NCBI RefSeq assembly: GCF_001424385.1
Contig: NZ_LMPO01000008.1
Location: forward strand, 606,567-670,566
From: Curtobacterium sp. Leaf183
GTDB taxonomy: Bacteria; Actinomycetota; Actinomycetes; Actinomycetales; Microbacteriaceae
DNA: 64,000 nt
Direction of reading: 5' to 3'
A program made the translations under genes and the position numbers. Below are positions 33,406 to 42,009 of the stretch, piece after piece. Below the pieces are notes generated by a model. It saw nothing but the letters and a program-made list of their open reading frames with translations. It was not told where the DNA came from and did no database searches. Each line of letters opens with the position of its first letter. Position 1 is the first letter of the stretch.

Positions 33406-35811
33406 ATGACCCAGACGGCGACCGCCCCCGCGGCACCCACCACGGCATCCAACGTGGTGATGAACCACCGACAGATCCTGCTCGTGATCTACGGCCTGAT
33501 GGCCGGCATGTTCCTCGGTGCCCTCGACCAGACGATCGTCGGCACCGCGATCCGCACCATCGGCGACGACCTGCACGGACTCGACCAGCAGGCCTGGGTG
33601 ACCACGGCCTACCTGATCGCCTCGACGATCACGACGCCGATCTACGGCAAGCTCTCCGACATCTTCGGTCGGCGACCGCTGTTCCTCACGGCGATCGGCA
33701 TCTTCATCGTCGGGTCGTTCCTCGCATCGTTCTCGAGCTCGATGCTCATGCTCGCCGGGTTCCGCGCGCTGCAGGGCCTGGGCGCCGGTGGTCTGATGTC
33801 CCTGCCGCTGGCGATCATGGGCGACATGCTCGCTCCGCGTGAGCGTGCGAAGTACCAGGGCTACTTCCTGGCCGTCTTCGGCATCTCGAGCGTCATCGGC
33901 CCGCTGGTCGGCGGGCTGTTCGCCGGCGCGAACCAGATCCTGTTCGTCGCCGGATGGCGCTGGGTCTTCCTGATCAACGTGCCCGTCGGCATCGTCGCCC
34001 TCGCGATGGTCCTGACGTTCCTGCACCTGCCGAAGTTCGGCGACCGCGGCAAGCCCCGCATCGACTGGTGGGGTGCGTCGCTCGTCATCGTCACCCTCGT
34101 CCCGCTGCTCCTCATCGCCGAGCAGGGTCGCGAGTGGGGCTGGGACTCCCCCGGCGCCATCGCCTGCTACCTGGTCGGCGCGCTCGGCCTGGTCGGCTTC
34201 ATCATCGTCGAACGCGCCATGGGCGACGACGCGATCCTGCCGCTCAAGCTGTTCGGATCGGGCGTCTTCTCGATGGCCGCGATCCTGTCCGTCCTGGTCG
34301 GGTTCGGCATGTTCGGCGCGATGCTGACCATCCCGCTGTACCTGCAGATCGTCAAGGGCGTGACGCCGACCCAGTCCGGCTTCGCGATGCTGCCGATGGT
34401 CATCGGGCTGATGATCTCGTCCATCGCCTCAGGTCAGATCATCAGCCGCACGGGCAAGTACCGCCTGTTCCCGGTCACCGGCACGGCGTTCACCGCGATC
34501 GGCTTCACCGTCCTGACCTTCCTGACCGCCGACCGTCCGCTCTGGTTCCTCATGACGGGCATGTTCCTCATCGGTCTCGGCCTGGGGCAGCTCATGCAGA
34601 CGCTGACCCTCGCCGCCCAGGGTTCGGTCTCGCCGCGGGACATCGGCGTCGCGACCAGCGCGGCGACGTTCTTCCGGCAGATCGGCGGGACGATGGGCAC
34701 CGCCGTGCTGCTGTCGGTGCTCTTCACGCTCATGCCGACGAACATCTCCACGGCGATGCAGAACCGCTCCGACCTGTCGAGCGCCCTGAACGCCGCCCTG
34801 ACCCCGTCCGTCGCCAGCGCGTCGGACAACAAGGGCGTCATGGACAAGATCTGGACGAAGATCGTCGACCCGGTCAAGCAGAACGTGCAGTCCGGGCTCG
34901 ACAAGGGCGCGTCCCAGGCGAAGGCGGCCGCTGACCAGGCCGTCACCGAGAAGGTGACCTCGGCTGTCCAGGCCCAAGTGGCCGCAGGGACCGTCCCGGC
35001 AGCAGCCGCGCAGACGATCATCGACCAGCAGGTCGCGGACGCCACGCCCGCCGCCGAGCGACAGGCCCTGCAGACCGCGGCGAGCAAGGCGAACGCCGAG
35101 GTCGTCAACGGTTCGCTGCAGATCGACTACGCGAACGCGGACCAGCGGAAGGCCGTCGTCGACGAGGTCACGCCGACACTCGTCAAGCAGCTGAAGAGCG
35201 GCAACTCGGCCGCGAGCTCCTCGTCGAGCTCGGCCACGAGCGACACCTCGTTCCTGAACGGCGCCGACAAGCGACTCACGCGGCCGTTCCTGGTCGGGTT
35301 CAGCAGCTCGACGGTCACGGTGTACTTCGTCGGCCTCGGCGTGATCCTGATCGCGTTCATCCTGACGTGGTTCTTCCGCGTGCCGCCGCTGCGCAAGACC
35401 AGCGCGCTGCAGGAGCAGGCCGACACCGCCCGCGCCGCGGATGCCCAACGCGCCGGATCGGGCTCACCGGCTGCTCCGGGAACCGCCTCGGCGAACGACG
35501 TCCCCACCTCGCCCGACGTCCCGGCGCAGCCACGGTCCGCTCGGTCCGCCGGGTCCACCGGCGTCTCGGTGCTGCCGGACGACACCCGCGCACCCCTGCC
35601 GGACGCGCCCACGCACGGCGCCCACTCGGCAGCAGCACCCGTCGACGAACCGCCGACCACCACGGGTGCCATCCGCGCCCACCGTGCCGCGCACGCCGCG
35701 GTCGTTGACCGGCCGGACCAGACGTCGACCGGAACCGATGCTGCCCAGGCGAGCCGGGCCTCCCGCCTCGACGACGGTGGCCACACGCACGGCCGTCACT
35801 CGGCCGAGTAG
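33406..35811 (+). CDS. MFS multidrug exporter, DHA2 (14-TM EmrB/QacA) type, with large loop and tail (801 aa)
   Basis: A proton-driven drug exporter: LGALDQTIVGTAIRTIG in TM1, motif A GKLSDIFGRRPLF, and motif C GISSVIGPLVGG in TM5. Fourteen spans are predicted. Between TM13 and TM14 lies a ~175-residue, Ala/Gln/Asp-rich outside loop (MQNRSDLSSALNAAL to SSATSDTSFLN), and a ~150-residue Pro/Ala/Ser/Thr tail ends in GGHTHGRHSAE. Usual DHA2 proteins have ~500 residues, so this is a much extended form. ATG 33406 follows the AACTTTGC dyad. The last ~35 codons and the terminator recur as a copy at 38544-38704. Confidence 0.9.
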   Translation: MTQTATAPAAPTTASNVVMNHRQILLVIYGLMAGMFLGALDQTIVGTAIRTIGDDLHGLDQQAWVTTAYLIASTITTPIYGKLSDIFGRRPLFLTAIGIFIVGSFLASFSSSMLMLAGFRALQGLGAGGLMSLPLAIMGDMLAPRERAKYQGYFLAVFGISSVIGPLVGGLFAGANQILFVAGWRWVFLINVPVGIVALAMVLTFLHLPKFGDRGKPRIDWWGASLVIVTLVPLLLIAEQGREWGWDSPGAIACYLVGALGLVGFIIVERAMGDDAILPLKLFGSGVFSMAAILSVLVGFGMFGAMLTIPLYLQIVKGVTPTQSGFAMLPMVIGLMISSIASGQIISRTGKYRLFPVTGTAFTAIGFTVLTFLTADRPLWFLMTGMFLIGLGLGQLMQTLTLAAQGSVSPRDIGVATSAATFFRQIGGTMGTAVLLSVLFTLMPTNISTAMQNRSDLSSALNAALTPSVASASDNKGVMDKIWTKIVDPVKQNVQSGLDKGASQAKAAADQAVTEKVTSAVQAQVAAGTVPAAAAQTIIDQQVADATPAAERQALQTAASKANAEVVNGSLQIDYANADQRKAVVDEVTPTLVKQLKSGNSAASSSSSSATSDTSFLNGADKRLTRPFLVGFSSSTVTVYFVGLGVILIAFILTWFFRVPPLRKTSALQEQADTARAADAQRAGSGSPAAPGTASANDVPTSPDVPAQPRSARSAGSTGVSVLPDDTRAPLPDAPTHGAHSAAAPVDEPPTTTGAIRAHRAAHAAVVDRPDQTSTGTDAAQASRASRLDDGGHTHGRHSAE

Positions 35812-35823
35812 CCGCCGCCTCCC

Positions 35824-35872
35824 GCACACGACGAAGCCGCTGTCAGCTGACAGCGGCTTCGTTGTCGTGTGC
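35824..35872 (+). terminator. strong terminator hairpin after the exporter (copy A)
   Basis: GCACACGACGAAGCCGCTGTCA pairs with a matching 3' arm containing a three-base bulge, with a two-base loop. The inner stem GACGAAGCCGCTGTC is shared with the hairpin at 38659, part of the duplicated block. Confidence 0.85.
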
Positions 35873-35901
35873 ACCATGCCGGTGCGGCATCGGGTGTCCC
35901 G

Positions 35902-36408
35902 TCAGGATCGCTCCTGCTTCCGAAGCTGCGCGTAGTCGCCCGCCGCACAGGCCGACGTCCCGGTCACCGTGTCGCCGCCGCCCAGGTCCGACGAGCGGAA
36001 CCCGATGTTCGCGATGGATGTCCCCTGGCCGTCGAGCCCCACGTACGACTCGTCGTCGGTCGCGAACCGGGTCGTCTCGAAGCCCTCGGAGCGCCACAGG
36101 TGCTCGAGGGTCGCGATGTCCCGGGGAGCGTCACCGCGCCCCGATCGAGCGGCGATGACCGTGTAGTTGACGCCACCCCCATCCCCATGCTCGTCCCGAC
36201 AGGTGCCGAGCCTGGGTCCCACCTGCGTGGTCCACGTCCCACCCAGTGCAGTTGTCGCGTCGTCCACGAGCCGCTGGATGCTGCGCTTCGCGTCATCGGG
36301 CTGTCGTGTGGTTTGGGTCTGCATCTTTCCTCCTGCACATCCGGCTGCAGCGCCGAGGACCACGATCGTCACCGCCGCGAGCGCAATCCGTTGCTGCATC
36401 CCGAGCAT
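35902..36408 (-). CDS. predicted lipoprotein of the DUF1023 hydrolase pair (168 aa)
   Basis: A type II signal (MQQRIALAAVTIVVLGA, lipobox AAGC) predicts an outer-leaflet lipoprotein. The mature part (AKRSIQRLVDDATTALGGTW, TLEHLWRSEGFETTRF) resembles small uncharacterised actinobacterial lipoproteins found after DUF1023 hydrolases. Start taken at ATG 36408 (or 36399) because the signal begins there; an in-frame GTG at 36489 overlaps the hydrolase stop (GTGA) and may be the coupling start, in which case the leader would be ~27 residues longer. It may act as immunity or partner to the hydrolase. Confidence 0.65.
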   Translation of the reverse strand: MLGMQQRIALAAVTIVVLGAAAGCAGGKMQTQTTRQPDDAKRSIQRLVDDATTALGGTWTTQVGPRLGTCRDEHGDGGGVNYTVIAARSGRGDAPRDIATLEHLWRSEGFETTRFATDDESYVGLDGQGTSIANIGFRSSDLGGGDTVTGTSACAAGDYAQLRKQERS

Positions 36409-36485
36409 CTTGCTTGGTTCTCCATCAGGTCGCTTTCGGCATCGTTGCAGTGCTGGCCGCAACTCGTCGGCTTCGGCTGCCAGCG

Positions 36486-38291
36486 TCACGGTGTCACACG
36501 ATCTCCGTGACCGGTCGTGGTCAAGGCGATGTTCCGAAGCGATTCGGTTCCCGGGTCGAAGTACCCGCGGTTTCCGTCTGCGTGCACCCCATGATCCTTC
36601 ACGCCGCGAAGCGCGCCGACACCGTTTGCACCGAAAGTCGTTGCGCCGAAGGAGGGACTCGTCGGGTCGATGCGGTTCGGGATGCTGAAGTCCCGTCCGA
36701 TGTAGGCGTACTGGTCACCAAAACCGGGTATCCCCACCAAACTGTCCTGAGCCTGGCCGGCATAGACATGGTCCGCATGGATGTCTGCGGCCGTCGGGAT
36801 GCCCTTGGGGACACCGGCCGATGCGGCCGACGTGAAGGTGTTGACGTGGACGCCAGTCTCGGTGAGGCCGAGCGACGCAGTTGTCGTGCCGTAGGAGTGA
36901 GCCAGGACGTTCGTGCGGATCGCGTCGCCGGAACGTGCAGCTGCGAGCCCGCGGATCGATGCGGCGAGCTTCGGCGCTCCTCGTTCGGCTGCCTTCGCGT
37001 TGAACACTCCGAGATCTGGCGGCAACGGAGGTGCCTCGTAGCCCATCCAAGCGATGACCGCGCGCTTCCCGGCTCCCGCGACAGCGAGTTGCTCGTCGGC
37101 GACGTTCTGCGCGGCCTGCACCCAACCAGACATGTGTTCGGTACTGGATCCCATCCCCGGCACCGCCCAGGTGACGTTGTCGGCGTGGTCCAAGTTCCCG
37201 ATCGAGACTGCGGCGAGCGGAGGAACGTCCGCCGTCAACTCGATCAGCTGTCTGTCCCCACCGAGCGTCGACTCGATGTCCTCGAGCGCGGCACGCTCGA
37301 CCGGAGCCAGGTTCTTGCGGGTGAGTCGCTCCCGGAGCACTTCCTGGTTCGCGACGTCGCGCGCCCAGTACGGAATCCCCTCCAGCTCGCCCAACATCGC
37401 TAGGACGTCGAGGGGTAGCGCCGTGACCTCTGCCTGCGCTGACGCCCTGAAGCCGAGGCCCGACCAGATCTCTGCAGCGTCAGCAGGACTGACGCCCGGC
37501 TCGAACAGCTTGCGAATCGCAGCCGGGATGTCTGCGGCGGCTGCGGCATCGAGCACCAGGTTGGAGAGGACGTGACCGCCGCCTGCCAGCTCGAACGCGT
37601 CCGCGACGCGCTCGATCCAGGCGGCGTCCTCCGCATTCTCCGCGATGAACCGGTCGAACCCGACGACCAACGTTGCCCGGGAGATCTCTGCCCAGCCGCA
37701 CGCACTCGTGAAGCCCGACCAGGCCGCCCGCAGCCTCGAAGCTCCCTCCGAGAACGCCTGGTTCGAAGCGCGGGTCGACGACGCGAACGACCGGAGCCGC
37801 TCAGGATCTGCGGAGCTCTTGCCAGCGCTCGACCCACCTGCAACGCGCGGTCGATCCGATGCGGAGAAAGCGGCCGAGACAGGGGTCGGTCGAATCGGAG
37901 TCCGGTCGGGCTGAGGATCGAACACCGGCACGCTCACGATCCCCAAGGCCACCAAGTTCCCCGGATAGTCGTCGGCGCAGCGCTGGGTCTGTCGGGTCTG
38001 CCATGCAGCAAGCGCTTCGAGGCGTTCGCGTTCTCGTCGTGCCTCGCCGATGACAACGGCCACCGAATCCGCGAGCCGTCCGAGCGCGCCCGCAAGCCGG
38101 ATGCGGTCCGACGCTTCGGCAGCGGCGGCCTCGGCGAACCGGTCAGCGTAGGCGCCAGAGAACTCCTCGCTAGCGGCCTCGGCCGCTGCCCGCCTGCCCG
38201 CACCTGCCGCCAGCAGTTGGATGTCGGCAGAAGTTGCCGCTGTGATGAGACGCTCTGCTGCGTCCTCGTCGAACTGGATCTTCCCCACCAT
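36486..38291 (-). CDS. DUF1023 alpha/beta hydrolase with N-terminal WXG-like helical region (601 aa)
   Basis: The C-terminal third is an alpha/beta hydrolase of the DUF1023 type: oxyanion region VTWAVPGMGSSTEHM, nucleophile elbow LAHSYGTTTASLG, Asp region and terminal histidine near GHGDR. The first ~110 residues are helical and Ala/Glu-rich (AAERLITAATSADIQLLAAG), like the heads of T7SS substrates. A polymorphic-effector or cell-envelope esterase role is plausible but unproven. ATG 38291 follows GGGGGG. The gene pair sits between duplicated copies of the exporter 3' end, implying recent insertion. No signal peptide. Confidence 0.75.
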   Translation of the reverse strand: MVGKIQFDEDAAERLITAATSADIQLLAAGAGRRAAAEAASEEFSGAYADRFAEAAAAEASDRIRLAGALGRLADSVAVVIGEARRERERLEALAAWQTRQTQRCADDYPGNLVALGIVSVPVFDPQPDRTPIRPTPVSAAFSASDRPRVAGGSSAGKSSADPERLRSFASSTRASNQAFSEGASRLRAAWSGFTSACGWAEISRATLVVGFDRFIAENAEDAAWIERVADAFELAGGGHVLSNLVLDAAAAADIPAAIRKLFEPGVSPADAAEIWSGLGFRASAQAEVTALPLDVLAMLGELEGIPYWARDVANQEVLRERLTRKNLAPVERAALEDIESTLGGDRQLIELTADVPPLAAVSIGNLDHADNVTWAVPGMGSSTEHMSGWVQAAQNVADEQLAVAGAGKRAVIAWMGYEAPPLPPDLGVFNAKAAERGAPKLAASIRGLAAARSGDAIRTNVLAHSYGTTTASLGLTETGVHVNTFTSAASAGVPKGIPTAADIHADHVYAGQAQDSLVGIPGFGDQYAYIGRDFSIPNRIDPTSPSFGATTFGANGVGALRGVKDHGVHADGNRGYFDPGTESLRNIALTTTGHGDRVTP

Positions 38292-38543
38292 CGCCCCCCT
38301 GAACCACCCCCGCCACCGCTCGAAGCCTGAGCGATATCTTACACACCAATGACAAGGGTGGCCGGCTGAGCGGTCTGTCAGGCGCCGACGGATCAGAGGG
38401 AGCACCACCGTCACCGCGCACGTGATCTGCACGATCGATGCGGTGCCGTCATCGTCCGGCACACCGCCAGCGATGACCGTGGCCGGCTCGCCGGCTCGCA
38501 GCTCGGCGCTCACCACCAGGTCGTGCGGGTCCTCGAGCGGCCG

Positions 38544-38651
38544 GTCGTCGACCGACCGGACCCGGCGACCGGAGCCGACGCCGCGGACGCGAGCCGGGCC
38601 TCCCGTCCGGACGACAGCGGCCACACGCACGGCCGCCACTCGGCCGAGTAG
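38544..38651 (+). pseudogene. duplicated 3' end of the DHA2 exporter gene (copy B)
   Basis: This reads VVDRPDPATGADAADASRAS and ends DDSGHTHGRHSAE, matching the exporter's last ~35 codons (VVDRPDQTSTGTDAAQASRAS ending DDGGHTHGRHSAE) with about 85-90% identity in the final 68 bases. There is no start or upstream exporter sequence. With the hairpin at 38659 it forms a second copy of the block at ~35700-35872. The remaining bases of the 449-base gap (38292-38543) hold no gene I can support; on the minus strand a short frame (EDPHDLVVSAELRAGEPATV) may be another gene remnant. Confidence 0.8.
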
Positions 38652-38658
38652 CCGCACC

Positions 38659-38704
38659 GCGAACGACGAAGCCGCTGTCGTCCGACAGCGGCTTCGTCGT
38701 TCGC
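38659..38704. terminator. perfect 22-bp-stem terminator (copy B)
   Basis: Twenty-two-base arms beginning GCGAACGACGAAGCC meet at a two-base loop. The inner stem GACGAAGCCGCTGTC equals that of the exporter terminator at 35824. It also lies 37 bases past the stop of the minus-strand gene at 38741, so it can serve both directions. Confidence 0.85.
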
Positions 38705-38740
38705 GCTGGCATGCCCCGACGACAGCGTCGAGAGCGTCCC

Positions 38741-40081
38741 TCACCCCTCGCAGGTGACCGACGTGATCGAGGCGTCAGCCGGCTGCGTGCCGTGCGCGTA
38801 GGGCAGGAAGACCTCGTTCGGTGTCGTGCTGGTGCTGTCCGTGATCGCCTGCACCACGACGTAGTCCCTCGTGTGCTGGTCTGCCGCGACGTCGTCGATC
38901 GCCATCTGGATGGTCGCCGCGGGGCAGGCCGACTCCGCGACGAAGACGAAGCCGTCACAGCCCCAGTCGTCGCACGCCGCCGGGAAGTCGCTGTCCGGCA
39001 GGTCCGCTCCGCTGTCGTAGGTCGTGATCGGGTACGGCGACCGGCCCGACGGGACGCACTCGGGGTGGTCGAGGCCCGCGATCGTCTCGTCGCCGGCCAG
39101 CACCAGCGAGAGCGTCACGCCGGGGGTGAGCGCGACGAAGCGGGTCTCGGTGCGGCTCGACGGCCCGTCGGCGGTCGCGCCGAAGTGCGCGGTGACACGG
39201 GCCTCGCACGCAGCCGGGGCCGTCAGCGCCCAGGCCCAGCAGTGCGCCGGCCCGCCCCGCCCCTGGGCGACCTCGCAGTCGGCCTGCAGCGCCGTGCCCT
39301 GCTCGAGCTGGGCGTCGACGGGGATGGTCGAGGGGACGGCAGGCGAGGTCGGGTCGGTGTCCGGGGCCGTCGGAGCCGGGGAGCCGTCGTCGTCCGGGGC
39401 CGTCGGAGCCGGGGAGCCGTCGTCGTCCTGCAGCCCCACGGCCAGCGTCTGGCCACCTCCGACCGCGCCGACGACCGGCACCACCGCGAGCGAGGCGCCG
39501 ACGATCGTCGCCACCGCCGCGGCGCCGGTCACGACCAGGACGGCGGTGCGGTGCCGACGCCGGAGCGGGGACACGGTGCGGACCGTCGGGGACTCGACGA
39601 ACGGCAGCGCCTCCGCCGTGCCCCAGGCGTCTGCGGGGTCGACAGGAGCCCCGGCACGGTCGCCGCTCGCCTGGACCACCAGCCGTGCGAGCTCCGCGTC
39701 CTCGTCGGCGACGCGTCGGGCGACCGCGGTGACGGCGAGCGCGGCACCCACGGCGATCGGCACGAGCGCGAACACGGTCAGCCCACGGACCGGCCCACCG
39801 ACACTGAGCACGACGACGGCCGCGACGACGCCGGCCACGAGCAGTCCGAGTCCGATCCGGACGAGGGTGCGCGAGGTCCCGGCCGCGAGTACACGCCGGT
39901 CGACGTCCCAGAACCGCCACCCCTGCGGTGCAGCCGGGAGGCCCGGGGCCGGCACCCAGCCCGGTGCGGGCTCCGCCAGGCGGTGACGGTCCACCCACGT
40001 GGCGGTCGGAGCGGGCCAGCCCGGCGGCGTTCGGAACCGGACGGGTTCGGTGGGGTGCTGCTGGGACGGCCGCTCGTTCAC
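38741..40081 (-). CDS. membrane protein with DUF2510-like N-terminus and secreted domain (446 aa)
   Basis: Residues ~15-60 are Pro/Trp-rich with PPGWPAPTATWVDRHRL and GWRFWDVDRR, like DUF2510 modules that precede membrane spans. Spans lie at ~72-92, ~100-120 and ~178-205. Outside follows a Thr/Pro/Asp linker with an exact 11-residue duplication (DDDGSPAPTAP) and a Cys-rich domain (Cys pairs in EVAQGRGGPAHCWAW, ACDDWGCDGF). The family is unknown; a surface-sensing or structural role is a guess. ATG 40081 starts the conserved part and is divergent from a small GNAT gene. Confidence 0.65.
   Translation of the reverse strand: MNERPSQQHPTEPVRFRTPPGWPAPTATWVDRHRLAEPAPGWVPAPGLPAAPQGWRFWDVDRRVLAAGTSRTLVRIGLGLLVAGVVAAVVVLSVGGPVRGLTVFALVPIAVGAALAVTAVARRVADEDAELARLVVQASGDRAGAPVDPADAWGTAEALPFVESPTVRTVSPLRRRHRTAVLVVTGAAAVATIVGASLAVVPVVGAVGGGQTLAVGLQDDDGSPAPTAPDDDGSPAPTAPDTDPTSPAVPSTIPVDAQLEQGTALQADCEVAQGRGGPAHCWAWALTAPAACEARVTAHFGATADGPSSRTETRFVALTPGVTLSLVLAGDETIAGLDHPECVPSGRSPYPITTYDSGADLPDSDFPAACDDWGCDGFVFVAESACPAATIQMAIDDVAADQHTRDYVVVQAITDSTSTTPNEVFLPYAHGTQPADASITSVTCEG
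39360..39425. repeat. 33-bp exact tandem duplication inside a CDS
   Basis: Two identical 33-base units (39360-39392, 39393-39425) encode the duplicated DDDGSPAPTAP in the linker of the membrane protein. Perfect identity points to a recent event. Confidence 0.9.
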
Positions 40082-40153
40082 GAGACGACGCTAGTGGTCG
40101 GCCGACGAACGCGCACAGGCCCCTCTTCGGGGCCGCGGGGTAGCGTCGCCCGC

Positions 40154-40438
40154 ATGGCACTCGACGTCCGGAACGACACCGACCAGCAGCAGTACTCCCT
40201 CGTCGAGGACGGCGAGGTGATCGGCTTCGCCGCGTACGAGGTCGACGGTGACGAGATCCGTTTCGTGCACACCGAGGTGGACCCGGCGCATCGCGGCGGC
40301 GGTCACGCGTCGACCCTGGTGCAGCACGCCCTGGACGACGTCCGCTCGGGCTCGTCGCGCCGCGTGGTCCCGCAGTGCAGCTACGTCGCCGCGTGGATCG
40401 AGCGGCACCCGGACTACCAGGAGCTCACGACGCGCTGA
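40154..40438 (+). CDS. small GNAT acetyltransferase, YjdJ type (94 aa)
   Basis: The short GCN5-related fold of PF14542: VEDGEVIGFAAYEVDGDEI, the acetyl-CoA loop VDPAHRGGGHASTLVQHAL, and VPQCSYVAAWIERHPDYQEL. Members are ~95 residues, as here. They probably acetylate small molecules or protein termini; the substrate is unknown. ATG 40154 has no clear ribosome site, and the gene starts 72 bases from the divergent membrane-protein gene. Confidence 0.85.
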   Translation: MALDVRNDTDQQQYSLVEDGEVIGFAAYEVDGDEIRFVHTEVDPAHRGGGHASTLVQHALDDVRSGSSRRVVPQCSYVAAWIERHPDYQELTTR

Positions 40439-40462
40439 GGCAGCCCGCGGGGCCCGTTCGGA

Positions 40463-40798
40463 TCAGTAGGAGCGGTCGTGCGTGCCCGGACGGGCTTCGT
40501 GACGCCCGGTGCGCGGGCTCCGGACCGTGGGGACCTGGATCAGCACGGACCCGCTGAGCAGGTCGTGGTCGTGGTCGCGCGGCGTGGGCGCTTCGCGGGG
40601 CAGACGGGACTGCCGTTCGTACTCGGCTTGCGTCTCGTGCCGGGTCGGCGCGAAGACCTCGTCCATCATCGAGCCGATGCCGCCGGATCCCCCGGTGCTG
40701 GTCGACTTGTTCGACAGGTCGATCCACCCCACGCGATCGGCGACCCACGTCACGACGACTGCTGCAGCCATCGCCCCCAGGAGGATCAACCAGTTCAC
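40463..40798 (-). CDS. small single-span membrane protein (111 aa)
   Basis: The GTG at 40798 gives NWLILLGAMAAAVVVTWVAD as an N-terminal membrane span, followed by a Gly/Ser stretch (STSTGGSGGIGSMMDEVF) and a charged, Arg/His/Pro-rich cytoplasmic tail. No enzyme motif. Similar short proteins are common in Microbacteriaceae; role unknown. Convergent with the GNAT gene, and 152 bases separate its start from the lipoate ligase 3' end. Confidence 0.6.
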   Translation of the reverse strand: MNWLILLGAMAAAVVVTWVADRVGWIDLSNKSTSTGGSGGIGSMMDEVFAPTRHETQAEYERQSRLPREAPTPRDHDHDLLSGSVLIQVPTVRSPRTGRHEARPGTHDRSY

Positions 40799-40950
40799 GC
40801 AAGCGAGGCTACGTCGCGCTGTGAGACGGGACATCCGCCGCGCGGGTGATCCTCACGATCCACTCGGCTCGTTCTTGGGGATGACGCCGAGACTGATGTG
40901 ACGGCGGTCGCGAGCCCCCCTCTCGCGGCCGCCGACCACGAACCGCAGGC

Positions 40951-42000
40951 TCAGGGCACGCGCTCGAGCCACTCCTTCGTCGCGAACTTCGACGCGACGA
41001 GCTCCTGCGCCCGCGCGCGCTCGTCAGGGGTCACCGCACCCGGCGTCGCCCGGTACCGGGCCGTGAACGTCGCGATGAGCGAGTCGATGATCTCCGCCCG
41101 CGACAACCCGGTCTGCGACCGCAGCGGGTCGACCCGCTTGGCGGCCGAGGTGGTGCCCTTGTCGCTCATCTTCTCGCGGCCGATGCGGAGCACCTCGACC
41201 ATCTTCTCGCCGTCCATGTCGTAGCTCATGGTCGCGTGGTGCAGCAGCGCGCCGGTGCCCAGTCGCTTCTGCGCAGCACCACCGATCTTGCCCTTCGCCG
41301 AGGTGATGTCGTTGAGCGGCTGGTAGTACGCGTCAATCCCGAGGGACTTCAGCGCCTCGATCACCCACTCGTCCAGGAACGCGTACGAGTCGGCGAAGGT
41401 CATGCCCTGCACCAGGTCGGTCGGCACGTACAGCGAGTACGAGATGATCGCGCCCGCGTCCATGAACATCGCGCCGCCGCCCGAGATCCGGCGGACGACC
41501 TCGACGCCGTACTTCGCGGCGCCGTCCGGGTCGACCTCGTTCTTGAGCGACTGGAACGAACCGATGACGACAGCGGGCTGGTCCCACTCCCAGATGCGCA
41601 GGGTCGGCCGACGTCGGCCGGCCCCGACCTCTTCCGTCAGGACCTGGTCGAGCGCCAGGTGCTCGTTGGGGCTGATCGCACCCTCGTGGATGACCTCCCA
41701 GTCGTGGTCGAGCCACGTCGATGCACGCGACAGTGCTCGGCGCACGGCGACCCCGACGGACTCGGGCGTGAACCCGAGCAGCACGGCGTCCGCTGGCAGT
41801 GCAGCACGGACGGCGGCGGCGATGCCCGCGGCGTCGGTCGTCGCGGGCAGGCCCTCGACCGCGGCATCGATCAGCGGCAGTGCGTCGTCGGGTTCGAGGA
41901 AGAAGTCCCCCGCCAGACGGAACTGCCGGATGGTGTCGTCCTCGACCTGCAGATCGACGACGACGAGCTTGCCACCAGGGACCTTGTACTCACCATGCAC
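40951..42000 (-). CDS. lplA: lipoate-protein ligase A with N-terminal accessory domain (349 aa)
   Basis: Residues ~1-90 form the small accessory domain that in many LplA proteins is C-terminal or separate (HGEYKVPGGKLVVVDLQVED); from ~100 the catalytic domain follows with WDQPAVVIGSFQS, the RRISGGGAMFMDAG loop and the AKGKIGGAAQKRLGTG lysine region. It attaches lipoate to 2-oxoacid dehydrogenases and the glycine cleavage H protein. The domain order here is reversed relative to E. coli LplA. The next gene upstream ends ten bases before it. Confidence 0.87.
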   Translation of the reverse strand: MHGEYKVPGGKLVVVDLQVEDDTIRQFRLAGDFFLEPDDALPLIDAAVEGLPATTDAAGIAAAVRAALPADAVLLGFTPESVGVAVRRALSRASTWLDHDWEVIHEGAISPNEHLALDQVLTEEVGAGRRRPTLRIWEWDQPAVVIGSFQSLKNEVDPDGAAKYGVEVVRRISGGGAMFMDAGAIISYSLYVPTDLVQGMTFADSYAFLDEWVIEALKSLGIDAYYQPLNDITSAKGKIGGAAQKRLGTGALLHHATMSYDMDGEKMVEVLRIGREKMSDKGTTSAAKRVDPLRSQTGLSRAEIIDSLIATFTARYRATPGAVTPDERARAQELVASKFATKEWLERVP

Positions 42001-42009
42001 GCCTGGAGC

